Below, piece by piece: positions 34,144-45,125 of a stretch of 64,000 bases of DNA. The first letter of the stretch is position 1, and the number at the start of each line of letters is the position of its first letter. This stretch comes from Mortierella sp. BCC40632. Taxonomy: Eukaryota; Mortierellomycota; Mortierellomycetes; Mortierellales; Mortierellaceae. The position numbers and the translations under genes were made by a program. The stretch is taken from contig WAEK01000015.1 of the NCBI GenBank assembly GCA_011634665.1, positions 1,224,501 through 1,288,500 on the forward strand, in the 5' to 3' direction. Under the pieces are notes generated by a model that was given only the letters and a program-made list of their open reading frames with translations, was not told the DNA's origin and did not search any database.

Positions 34144-35100
34144 ATGGACTCAAACAACTCTACCCCTACACCTCCCCCCCCCCTTACCCTCGACAACAAT
34201 ATATACTACGACAAATCCTACAGCATATTCAACACACCAATCTCACCGATCAGGGGCGACAACATGAGTATCGACAAGGACGACACAGACACCTTCACCC
34301 GGGAACGTCGCGAATGGCAACCTTCCAAAGACTTCCTGGAGGACTATTCCCCCGACCCCCTTCACGACGTGGAATGGATCCTCCCGCGAGAGGACAAGAG
34401 CGCGATATGGGATACTGCTCCCAAGAGAAAAGGAATCAGCTTCGACGCCCCTGATATCCCCTCTGTCCTTTACCAAAAGCTCTCGAAAAGAGTAGACTAG
34501 CCGACAAAGACCTTGCAAAGATCGGCACTAGAGTCGCTATGACCACTCGCCCCCTGGACTATTTGGCATCCAGAATTTGGCGATTACAAGATAAGATTGA
34601 CGACGAGTCTTACCAGGAACTCCTCCTCCTGACCACTATGACCAGGACACTTATCAGCGACGCGACATCGCATATCATGCAGGTACGCCTGGAAGAGGCC
34701 TACCGAACATACTCGCCAACAGCCACCTCCCCCCTCAGTCGCGACGACAAGCAATCGGCGCTGAGCGATGAGAAGCTCAAGAGCGACATGAAAGCCCTGA
34801 AGAAATTCAAGGAGTTCTCAAACGACCGCCGCAGATTTGGACCACCCAACCAACAAGGCAATAAACCTTTCAACAACCAGTCGCGCTTCAAAAAGGGTGG
34901 ATACAACAATAGCAACAGCAACAACAACAGCAACAACAGCAACAACAACAATTACAAACCAAAAAACTTCAATGGCACCGGCAGCCAGGGATCGCCGGAA
35001 CGATGCTTAGAGACATCGCCTCCCCAACCCGGAAAGACCGCCTTGGCGGGGACAGGGAGGATCGCACTTCATCTCCAAGAGTGGCAACAATTAACCGACA
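34144..35100 (+). pseudogene. DIRS gag-like region (frameshifted)
   Basis: Opens at ATG 34144 (MDSNNSTPTPPPP) and runs to a stop at 34498-34500. The sense continues in another frame from about 34495 (LADKDLAKIGTRVAMTTRPLDYLAS), so one base has been lost or gained there. The second half includes helices (DDESYQELLLLTTMTRTLI) and an Asn/Lys-rich basic tail (FKKGGYNNSNSNNN) suited to nucleic-acid binding. It resembles the position and make-up of DIRS ORF1 proteins, without a zinc knuckle. Confidence 0.7.
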
Positions 35101-36956
35101 ATTCCTGGGCCCTCGACATCGTTCGAGACGGCTATCAGCTAACCTTCACCAACCCACCGCCAACCTCCTCCACCTTCAGACGACCCCGACAATTCAACGA
35201 TCCCGAAACAGCTCTCATCGAATCGGAGCTAACCAACTTAAAACTCATGGACGCGATAGAAGAGGTAGATCCCTCTCAGGACGGTTTCACCTCCGATATT
35301 TTTCTGGTCCCCAAAAAGAACGGGAAGCAACGACCCGTGATCGACCTCCGGAAGCTCAACGAACACATAGTACACCGCTCCTTCAAGATGGAATCGTTAG
35401 CAGTAGTAGTAGCAGGCATTCAACGAGACGACTATCTGACGAGCATCGACTTGAAAGACGCCTTTTTCCACATCGACATCCACCCGACGAGCCGGAAATA
35501 CCTCCAATTCACCTGGGGAGGAAAGAAGTACCAGTTCAAAAGTGCTCCCTTTCGGTCTAACATCTTCTCCAATCGTGTTTTCAAAGGTCCTAAAACCGAT
35601 ACTAACCTGGGCAAGGAAGCAGGGCATTCGGATATACGGATACTTGGACGACTTTTATCATTCTCTCTCGATCTCGAGAAGAGGCGATCAAGAACACCAA
35701 AATCATCTGCGAGAAGATGGCGGCTCTAGGACTCAGAGTGAACCCCGAGAAGTCATCATTCAACCCCTCTCAAACGATGCAACACTTGGGATATGTGATC
35801 AACACCAAAACGATGGAGATCCGCCTCCCACGCGACAAGGTTCGAAACGTGATTCGATCAGCTCAACACATCTTGGACAAGGGCACGGCGACCACGAGAC
35901 AACTGGCTTCCTTGATCGGTCTTCTTCACTCAACAACCTGCGCCATATTCCCAGCCCAACTCCGCACGCGTTCTCTACTATTCTTGAAGATCCAGAACCT
36001 TCGATCGAGTCGGGATTGGGATTACCAAACCCAGCTCTCGGAGACCAGTCGGGAAGAGCTCCGATGGTGGATCGACAACCTTCAACGCTGGAACGGGAGA
36101 TCATTTCTTCCTGCCGATCCCTCAGAGACTGTCACAACGGATGCCTCGGACACGGGATGGGGGAGCCCATTACAAGGAACTCCAGTTCGGGGCCACTGGC
36201 GGGACGACGAGACCGACCTTCTTCATCAACCACAAAGAACTCTTAGCAGTCCACCTCACCCTCCAGTCTCTCCCACACCTGAAGGATGTCACCATCAAGG
36301 TCCGCTCCGACAACACGACTGCCATTGCTTATATCAATCACATGGGAGGGACTCGATCCCAATCTCTATCCAACATAGCAACGGAGCTATGGGACTGGGC
36401 CCTCGAAAGACGGATAAAAGTCATTGCAGAGCACATCCCAGGACGAGACAATGGGATAGCAGACCGACAATCACGGATGTCCCCAGAGAAACACCAGTGG
36501 ATGCTTCACCGACAGTGGTTCAACATGATCGAGAAACGATGGGGCTCACACGACATCGACCTATTCGCCGACCGGATCAACCACCAGCTCCCCCTGTATT
36601 ACTCGTGGCGTCCGGATCCAACAGCAGTCGCCTCAAACGCTCTCACGCAGAAATGGCGCCAGTGGAAGAACCCGTATGCCAACCCCCCGTGGGCGCTGAT
36701 CCCGACAATTCTCAGAAAGCTGCGAAGAGAACGCGCCACAATAACGTTGATCACCCCAGATTGGCCTTCGGCTCCGTGGTACCCTACACTACTCAAGATG
36801 AATTGCGACCAGCCTTTGAGCCTTCCTCGACGCGCGGTGATCCCACGATCGTCTCAAGCACACCCTCTCAGGAATCACAAGTGGAGTTTGACCGCGTGGC
36901 GTATCTCAGGCATCAATTCCAAGAGTTGGGCATGGAGGCAGCAACTCAGGACCTGA
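35060..36956 (+). pseudogene. DIRS reverse transcriptase / RNase H region (frameshifted)
   Basis: Reverse transcriptase blocks: FLVPKKNGKQRPVIDLRKLN, DYLTSIDLKDAFFHIDIHP (motif A Asp), LPFGLTSSPIVFSKVLKPIL and IYGYLDDF (YLDD). RNase H blocks: VTTDASDTGWG, FINHKELLAVHLTL, VRSDNTTAIAYINHMGG and PGRDNGIADRQSR, giving the D-E-D-D residues. Further on are HDIDLFADRINHQLPLYYSW and TITLITPDWPSAPWYPTL, typical of the domain after RNase H in DIRS elements. The sense passes between all three frames, with shifts near 35545, 35655 and 36165. These interruptions make it a pseudogene in this copy. Confidence 0.88.
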
Positions 36957-37860
36957 TTATCACCCCTTCCTTGTCAACTAGCAGACATAGGAACTATCAG
37001 TCAGCCCAAAGAGCCTGGGTCTCATGGTCAAGATCCAACAATGTCGATCCTTCAACGCTTCCGATGTTTCCATAGCCAACTACCTCGCGTACCGCTCCAG
37101 CAATGGCTCCGCCCCCGAGCTCCATCAAGCTTTACCTCTCGGCAGTCAGAGAATTACAGCCAAGGACCAAGGCTAGCCCATCAATTCTCTCCAAGGTCAT
37201 TGCCTCTGCCTCATCTCAAGCAACGCCGAAGGAACTGACTGCCGCACCTTTGGATATCTCACCTGTCCTAAAGACTTTGGCACAGTGGGGTCCTAACAAG
37301 GGCCTATCAGACTACAACTTGCGCCGCAAGCTCGCATGGCTCCTAGCTATCACCACGTTCTCACGATCATCCGACTTGCACCGTATCGATCCCAGATCCC
37401 TCTCAGTCTCCAAGAACACTCTTACAGGTAGCATTCTTTCCCCTAAAGAACGCCGAGGGGGCCGACCCATTATCAAGCCCTTCCACGTGGATGCCCACCA
37501 TGACTCCACCCTCTGCCCGGTAGCGTGCTTCATTGAATACCGTACGAGAAGACAGACGAGGCTGTCCTATCAACTCACGAGACTTACTGTTCACAACATC
37601 CGACCCTCCGTACAATCAAGCCTCCGATCAAACGATAGCAAGATGGATAAAGACAACTATGACAACTTTCGGGTCTCAAGGTCACAGCCCACGCAACACG
37701 ATCCGCTGGCGCTTCCAATGCTCTCATGAAGGGTGCCTCCCTAGAAGACGTTATTACTCGTGGCAATTGGGCATCACCCAATACCTTCGAAGTTTTCTAC
37801 CGAAGATACCGGATGTCTAAGACGAACTTTACATCGATGTTATTGAATCAAGGGCCTCTC
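36850..37860 (+). pseudogene. DIRS tyrosine recombinase (frameshifted)
   Basis: Starts inside the end of the RNase H frame (VAYLRHQFQELGMEAATQD), then a core-binding region (NYQSAQRAWVSWSRSNNVD ... IKLYLSAVRELQP). The catalytic half holds ITTFSRSSDLHRI (first Arg region, R-S-S-D), HATRSAGASNALMKGA (H-x-x-R), TRGNWASPNTFEVFYRRY (Trp and candidate Tyr nucleophile) and a stop at 37858-37860. Overlap with the upstream ORF is normal for DIRS, but shifts near 37070, 37110, 37555 and 37670 are not. Four bases separate the stop from the internal complementary region. Confidence 0.85.
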
Positions 37861-37864
37861 TGAA

Positions 37865-37976
37865 GTATCACCTTTAAGAAGCATACTGTCGTATGCGAAG
37901 TATACTTGTGGGATTGGATGAGCCTGCGATAGCAGGCGACATCTAATCCCATGTGTACGAAGCATACAAAGGTATG
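37865..37976 (+). repeat. DIRS internal complementary region (ICR)
   Basis: Bases 37865-37905 are the exact reverse complement of 33950-33990 and 37906-37976 of 38152-38222. The ICR is therefore a fused, inverted copy of the two element ends, the template expected for closing a circular DNA intermediate. Similarity decays just beyond 37976 (TTTGAGTAAAAGGTG against CTGAGTAAAGGTG). Confidence 0.92.
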
Positions 37977-38034
37977 TTTGAGTAAAAGGTGCCCACCCAC
38001 CCTCCGCAAAAAAAAAAAAAAAAAAACAAGCAAT

Positions 38035-38146
38035 CAAACGACCAAAGAGGAAAGGAGTGACACAGAGAAAAAATTTATTTATAAAAAAAAAAAAAAAATC
38101 TATAGTACTTGCTAGCAATCAAATAAAGACGGCCGTATCACCTTTA
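38035..38146 (-). repeat. DIRS right inverted terminal repeat
   Basis: Reverse complement of the left ITR, with a shorter homopolymer (A-run of about 16). It is followed by the 76-bp right tip, which contains the hairpins GCATAC-N4-GTATGC and GCCTGC-N4-GCAGGC. Confidence 0.92.
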
Positions 38147-38450
38147 CTCAGCATACCTTTGTATGCTTCGTACACATGGGATTAGATGTCGCCTGCTATC
38201 GCAGGCTCATCCAATCCCACAATTGTCTCTTTCCCAGGAAGGTCGGACTACCTTCCTCTCCTTTTTTTTGGCCATCACAACTGTGCGTGCTTTGCAGAGG
38301 ATGCTTGCCTAGCAAAGAAGAAGGAGCGCAGGGCAGATTCCATCGACTTTTTTTTTTGTTTGCTGTCGACAAATGATGCCATCAAGCCCTGCACAAAACA
38401 TGCTTCCAGAAAGATCGTTTACAAACACATTCCACTGGTCATTGGCTGGA

Positions 38451-38840
38451 CTATACTTTGCCGCTCTCTTTTTTTTTTTCTTGATAGCGGGGAACTATCT
38501 CCCTAATCGATAGCGAAAGCAGTGAACATTCCTTCTCTCGGGCATTTTGGCCGTGGGCACACGACAATACCGAACAAGGTGACCTCGTACGAACCATGGG
38601 CATCCTTCTTTCACGCGCCCATTTCTCTTGTCCACAACAACAAGGTTTCTCGATCACGACATCGCCCACCTTCTGTCGCGAGTAGATAGTCTCGGGAGCG
38701 TAAAAAGGGCGGTCTTCCCCCCACTCTACCACTCTACTCTCCACCTCAAAGGTAGATACATCGTATTGAATACCCTGTGAGAAGACAGTCAACGAGGCCC
38801 GTGTACAAGCGCCGTGGGGAGTATGAATTAAGCACGCCAT
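38451..38840 (-). CDS. Hypothetical 129-aa Cys-containing protein
   Basis: Single open frame from ATG 38840. I do not recognise it. The first ~75 residues look plausible as protein (MACLIHTPHGACTRASLTVF, QYDVSTFEVESRVVEWGED, YAPETIYSRQKVGDVVIEK) and are followed by a CCC motif (KPCCCGQEKWARE). The last third (SLLSLSIREIVPRYQEKKK) has less coding character and may be intron or 3'UTR. It lies 228 bases from the right end of the DIRS element, whose arrival may have cut its downstream part. Confidence 0.35.
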   Translation of the reverse strand: MACLIHTPHGACTRASLTVFSQGIQYDVSTFEVESRVVEWGEDRPFYAPETIYSRQKVGDVVIEKPCCCGQEKWARERRMPMVRTRSPCSVLSCAHGQNAREKECSLLSLSIREIVPRYQEKKKESGKV

Positions 38841-39323
38841 TCTGTCTCCAAGTCAGAGGTCGATTAATAATTCTTCAGGGAAGGGGGGGAAGTAAAAAGA
38901 GAGGCCTCTGGAACAGATCGGGGACGACGTAAACCAGGCTCAGACCGGGTTATCATCGCAAGGTCCTGCTGGCACCAAAGCACGCCATCGTAGCCCGTCA
39001 GGGACAAGCGGACAAAAAAAAAAAAAATCGAGTGAAGTGAAAGAGAGAATAAAAAAATCTTTTTGGAGGAAACTCATCCAACTAGCGTCGTAGCAGGGCA
39101 CCGGCGATCGCTTGTCGAACTGTCAAAAACTCCACTGGATTTGAATCGATCCAAGCATGCACACATTCCCCACCCGCTGTCTCGAAGATGGCTCCGCCTG
39201 TCCTGGCTTTCTTACTTTTCTCCTTCTCTCCTCACCCGCTTCCTCCGATCGCTGCTATCACTGCAGCTACTTCAATAACTGTTGCAAGATGGCAAAGTGT
39301 GGGAAGTGCAATGAGAGAGGATA

Positions 39324-39354
<31 letters not shown>

Positions 39355-39886
39355 GTACAGAGAGAGGGATTGAGGTAGAGGGGGGAAATGTAGCCCAGGG
39401 CTGCAGCTGTGGCCAGTCGTTACATTGGATATGTCAGCACCCCATTTCAGAGTGGAAGGCAGAAATCGCCCAATTGCCTGTGGGAGAACTTTGTGTCCGA
39501 CAAAAAAACAAGAGGCAGGAACATATACGCTTTCGGTGCTTGTGAACGAGTGGAGTCTCTCTTCCTCTGCCTTTATCTTGATCTCGGGCAAGCTTGACTC
39601 TCTCTTGAGGAGAGGTACCTCCTCTATTCCTCTCACCCTTTTCTCCGCCAAAAGCCGCGTGGAGAGGACCTCTTCCTGTATAAAAAGGTCTTTTGTCTCC
39701 GTCCTATCTCTGACACTTCTTTGTCTTTTTTGTTTTTCCTATCCTTTCTTTTGTCTCTTTCCGTCCTTCGACCTTCTCCACAACAAAGGTGGCCTGGCTA
39801 GCCCGTCATCGCATTCTTCCTCACTCCCTTTTCCTGACAGAACATACCCTTTCCATACACCTGTCCCTCTTTCCAACTTTACACAC
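38841..39886. other. Intergenic: promoter of the OPT transporter
   Basis: No gene seen. Contains a GA/GT-rich patch near 39323-39368 and a TATA-like box at 39679. Small open frames here carry no known motif. Confidence 0.5.
39679..39688 (+). promoter_or_regulatory. TATA-like box upstream of OPT gene
   Basis: TATAAAAAGG, 208 bases before the start codon and followed by a pyrimidine-rich leader. Confidence 0.5.
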
Positions 39887-42303
39887 ATGGCTGCGTCCGT
39901 AAATGAAAAGGAGCGCAAGGCCGGATTTGCCGACATGGGCGAGGCCATTGCTTTCCAAGAGAAGGCCCATTCCCGCGACAGCTTGGATGAGGATGTCATC
40001 GAGGACTCTGTAAGTCCTTTGGAAGCAACTTTCTCTTCTCTTCTCTGCTTATTCAGACGCTGTACAGACTATGCTTTTTGCTCCGAACCTTAGGCTAACC
40101 AACTTGAACGCTCTCTCTTTTTTAGCCTATCCTCGAAGTCAGAGCTTCGGTTCCACCTGTCGATGACACTTCACTCCCCACTCGCACCTTCCGAGCATGG
40201 TTCCTCGGTATCTTTTTCACAATCGTTCTCGCCTTTGTCAACCAATTCTTTTGGTTCCGTGACAATCCGTTGACCATCCGTGTCATGGTCGCACAGCTGT
40301 TGGCCTACCCACTGGGCACACTCTTGGCTCGTATTCTCCCCACACACACATTCAACCTTTGTGGCTGGAAATTCTCTCTCAACCCTGGTCCCTTCAACAT
40401 CAAAGAACACGTCCTCATCACTATCATGGCCAACACTGGTGCTACCACCTTTGCTGCCATCGACATTATCGTCATCCAACAACTCTACTACAACGACAGC
40501 TGGGGCTTTGGTGGAGGTCTTCTCTTGGTCATCTCAACTCAGTTTGTTGGGTATGGCTTTGCAGGTGCCCTCCGTCGATTCCTTGTTCGACCTGCATCCA
40601 TGGTCTGGCCCGTCAACCTGGTCAATGCCACTCTTTTCCATACCCTGCACCGCAACAACCCAGCCAACGGTGCCCTCCGCATGGGTACCAACTTGGATGA
40701 GGGTACTTCCTGGAAGGTCTCTCGCAACATGTTCTTCTTCCTCGTTGCCTCGGCTTCGTTCACCTACTACTGGCTCCCTGGTTACATCTTCCCTCTCTTG
40801 ACCTCAATCAGCTGGGTTTGCTGGATCAACCGGGATTCTCTTCTTTTGAACCAGCTCGGTTCCGGTCTCAAGGGCATTGGTTATGGTTCCTTTACGCTGG
40901 ATTGGTCCTCGATGTCGGCTTGGTTGCCCTCGCCTCTGGCGATTCCCTTTTGGGCACAGGCCAACATGTTGGCGGGTTTCTCCTTCTTTATCTGGTTCCT
41001 GATCCCAATCATGTACTACACCAACCGGTACGATGGCAAGCTCTTCCCAATCTACAACACCAAGACATACGATGATGTTGGCCAGCCCTATGACTTGAAC
41101 CGAGTCTTGGTCAACAACTCGTTGGATGAGCAAAAGTACAATGATTACTCGCCTGTTCGTATCACAGCCTTCTTTGCCACCATGTATGGTCAGGGTCTTG
41201 CCGTTCTCGGTGCCATTGTCTCGCATGCTCTCCTGTACCATGGCAAGGACATTTGGCAGCGTATCCGTAATGTCAAGAACGATGATGATATCCACGTTCG
41301 TCTGATGGAAAGCTACTCCGAGTGCCCCGATTGGTGGTACGCCATCACCTTTGTTATTGCCTGCGGTCTGTCGATCCTGACGGTTGAACTCTTTCCCTCG
41401 AGTGATATGACTTGGTGGCACGTCCTGGTTGCCATGGGTCTTGCTGCCATCTGGACCCTCCCCATCGGTATCCTCACTGCGATCACTTCTCAGGCGCCCT
41501 CCATCTCCATGATCTCCGAGTGGGTCTTTGGTGTGATCTCTCCTGGCAAGCCCATCGGCAACATGATCTTCAAGACTTATGGTTTTATCACTGTCCAGCA
41601 GGCGATTCTCTTTACACAGGATCTCAAGTTGGGTCATTACATGAAGGTCCCTCCCCGTGACATGTTTATCTTCCAAATGGTCGGCACCATGACCGCTGCT
41701 TTGGTCTCAATGGGCACGACAACATACCTGATGACCAACATTGAAAACATTTGCACAGAGGCCGCCTATCCTTTCACTTGCCCCTCTGCTTCGTTGTTTG
41801 GTGCCTCGTCCATTGTCTGGGGTGTGGTCGGTCCTCTCAAGTTCTTGGCTCCCTCATCGATGTACTACCCAATTGTGTGGTTCTTCTTTGCCGGTTTCCT
41901 CGTTCCCGTGCCCTTCTTCTTCTTGACCCGCAAGTACCCCAACTCTTGGTTCAAGAATGTGAACATGGCCGCTTTTATGTTGGGTGGTGGTCCTTTCCCT
42001 CCTGCCGGTACCTCGATCATGCCCACTTGGGCCTTGACCGGCTTTGTCTTTAACTTTGTGATCAAGCGAAGACATTTCGGATGGTGGTCCAAGTACAACT
42101 ATGTCATGTCGGCAGCCTTGGATGCTGGTGTGGCCATTTCAGCTCTGGTGATCTTTTTCGCTCTCCAGAACAATAATATCAAGATGCCTGAATGGTGGGG
42201 TAACAACCCATCCTCGATCGATCAGTGTCCTCGAGTCTCCCAGAATTGGGCTGGCCATGACACGTATGCTGAGAAGGCTGCCGCTGCCGCCGCTGTCAAC
42301 TAG
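39887..42303 (+). CDS. Oligopeptide transporter, OPT family
   Basis: Two exons (39887-40009, 40126-42303) give 766 aa. The soluble N terminus (~60 residues, Lys/Glu-rich) is followed by about 14 hydrophobic segments. OPT hallmarks are NPGPFNIKEHVLITIMAN, the WPVNLVNATLFHTLH segment, SWVCWIN, YDLNRVL, KYNDYSPVRI and PPRDMF. The family couples uptake of small peptides (4-6 residues, glutathione and similar) to protons at the plasma membrane. The peptide clade (Opt1/Pgt1-like) fits better than the yellow-stripe metal clade, because NPGPFN[IM]KEH is the peptide-clade signature. The short cytosolic C terminus ends in an Ala-rich tail (EKAAAAAAVN). Codon use is strongly biased to C-ending codons, suggesting high expression. 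Confidence 0.95.
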
Positions 42304-42578
42304 AGCTTTTTTTTTTCTTCTCTCTTTTTAGAGCCACCTGTCATCTTTCTGTAACATACCCCTTTGCATTATTTGCACCACCCTTTTTTTTTTTTTTTTT
42401 TTGGCTCCCTCTCTTTCTTTTATCAGGACTGGGAGCCAAAATGAAAAAACATAGTGTATCCTCCCTTGTAATAACAATTCCCTCTTTTAAAAAAACAAAG
42501 AAAAGAAAAAATCTACTATTAAAAGAACTCATCCTGTAATCCTCTTATATTCGACAAAGTTTTTACTTTTACTATTGG

Positions 42579-42612
<34 letters not shown>

Positions 42613-45094
42613 CCGTCCTGCATCGCATTAGGACCAGTGTTCACTATTACTGCTTAAGGCTTCTAACCCAGGTGGTGACAACACGGGCTGTATCGTCTAG
42701 CAGATAGCTATGATTGATATCTTTGACCTTCGTAATGGCAACATGGTTAAGAACGGAAAAATCAAATGAAAAAAAAGGAAGTTACCTCCAATGTGCCAAA
42801 CCCTCCTTCCCCTACTTCTTTCTCTCTGCATTTTAGACTTTGTGTGGCAGCATCTATCAACAAGTGAATCGAATTGAGTTTGGTCCGCATTCGTTTGTGT
42901 AATCAAGTAGACGATTGTATTCGTTTCGAGAACGACACGTTTGTTCGGTTGCAGTGAAGAACTCAGCCCCCGGCCATTTTTTTTGTTTTCTTTCCCTCTT
43001 ATCTTTATCCTCTTAGACATCTCTTTCCTCCATAGATCACTTCATACTTTTCTCTCCCCCTATCCTACTAATCCCATATAAAAGGAAAAACTATCCTATC
43101 CTCCTTAACGCAAAAAAAAAAACTCCGCTCAAGCGATTTTTATGTGTGTGGTGCAAACCCTGCATAGCATCAAGTAGCTATAGGGTGGCATGAGCTACCC
43201 TGGGTATCTATAAGCTCTACATACCTGCATAGAGTACTTTTTTCTCAAACAATCAAGCAAATGGAAGACTGTTTCAAAAAAAAAAAAAAATGTCTAGCAT
43301 GGTACCTCCGAGCTGACTAGAGACAAAATCCCGCGTCCGACAATCGAGGGATCGACCTTTCTGTCAAAGTATCATGAAATCCTCGACCATCGCATCATTT
43401 TCTATTTTGATTTGAATAGATACGCCTTCCTGATCCCAGTTCAATGTCTAACCTACAGCCCCTTTACCTTTCTTTGATGGCTTTCTTTTGATGCTCCTTT
43501 ACCTTTTTGCTAATGCCAATCAGACCCAGTAACAGTCGCCATGAGCGGATCCTTGCGCTGACATTACTGTCTCCTAGAACCAAGAGATAGTACAAGGGTG
43601 CATGTGTGCGTGATGCCTTTCAGTCTCCCAAACAAGAGCCCACTAGTTCCGCATCGAGTGTGTTACTGAGAGACAAGACAACACTGGCAAAGATTAAGGA
43701 TTAATTTGAGGCATCCTTGGTACCAGTGACTAATCCTAGTATCACAGAGCGTGATATCCTATATTGGAGAAGCGCTGGAGGCGGTGTGTGTGTGTGTGTG
43801 TGTGTATGCGCGTATGTGACTACGATTGTAGTCGTAGTGTCGGTGATCGACTTGTGATAGCCAGGTGTTTCATAGCGCGACGCTTGCTTATTTTGGGGTA
43901 GTAGTGATCCTCCTATTTCGGACTCTTCCTGCCATAACTGAAGCAGAATTTAGTTGAAAAAAGAAAACTGAGTTGGTTTACCAAGTTCATTAAGAGCATG
44001 AGACAGTTTTTTTTTTTTTTTTTTTTTTTTTTTACCTCTTACCCTCTTCTAAAAAAGACGCTGTTGTCGAATTGGAGTACCCAGGCATAGTTGAGCAGTC
44101 AATGGTTTCTCTAGCTAGCATTCCATATTGGATGCACCAGCGGCTTGAGGTGAGATGAAAATGTGTGGGGTTTATTTTAGGGGCAAAGGCCCGATATTTA
44201 TACTGATCCACCAGTGGAGTAAAAAAAAAAAAAAAAAAAAGAAAAACTCACAATCTCGTGAATGGCTGGTAAGGGTGCCCGATGGCCATCGGGCTATTGG
44301 AACTACAAAGATAGCGGGTACGTAGGTGGGTCGTAGTACTGGTCTTTGTTTGTCGTAGCTACCACTTAAGGTTGCTACTCGAGACAGACCAGGTATCTCT
44401 TTTTTTTAGGCAAGCCGAAGACCATGGTCGAATGGCTCACGATCCAGGAAGATACCTGTTGCCACTGAGTCATTAGTGCTTGAATGCGCAGATGGTGGCG
44501 TGGCAAAGCCGACAGATACGCTCCAAGTGAGAGTAATGATGCTTCAGGAAAGAAGAGGGGGAGGAGGGGTCGACGAAGGAGGTGGTGTTCCTGAAGTTTG
44601 CATTGACCTGATTGTCTTTGCCACTTCTTTTGCTTCTCTCACCTTCCTTTCGACTCCTTTGATATGTCACTCTTTCTTTCAAATCTGCCCGACATCCGAT
44701 ATTGTCAGACAGTGGTGACCACCATTATCGATTGATACAGTCAAAGTGCTCTGCTCAAAGAAGCAAGCGGTCTTTTCCCATGGTTTCCACAGGAATCTAT
44801 CATTACATTCCACCGAGAGTCTTGGATGTTGAAGACTTGTGTCTTGTCTCCAGCTCTCTGGACTGGTGTTAATATCGGATCGGGTTACTCGGCCGAAAGG
44901 CCCCAGATCGTATCTTTCTGGAGAGAATAACTGCAATAGTCCTGCAAAAGCAATACAAACTGTCGCGTCCCTTGATAGTGTGATGTGCCTCGAACTCCTG
45001 AGAGATAACTCAGTTCCCATATCTTGTCTCCTTGTCTGGCATGGAGTGCCGATACGGCTACCTACCCCTGTCCCTGCTACCCCATGCAAAACCA

Positions 45095-45125
<31 letters not shown>

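Larger units (their letters stand above)
33950..38222 (+). mobile_element. DIRS-type tyrosine-recombinase retrotransposon, complete ends, broken ORFs
   Basis: 4.27-kb element. Inverted terminal repeats: left 33979-34103, right 38035-38146, near-identical apart from T/A-run length and a few bases. Beyond these lie a 29-bp left tip (33950-33978) and a 76-bp right tip (38147-38222). An internal complementary region at 37865-37976 is the exact reverse complement of the left end (33950-33990) joined to that of the right end (38152-38222), as in DIRS-1. Inside, in order: a gag-like region, reverse transcriptase with YLDD, RNase H, a C-terminal domain, and a tyrosine recombinase with HATR and FEVFYRRY. 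No integrase or protease is seen. At least seven reading-frame shifts break the ORFs, so this copy cannot encode intact proteins unless some are sequence errors. Confidence 0.92.

Noticed and set aside
34700..34951. Minus-strand poly-Leu ORF inside the DIRS element
   Set aside because: Antisense of the AAC-rich gag-like tail.
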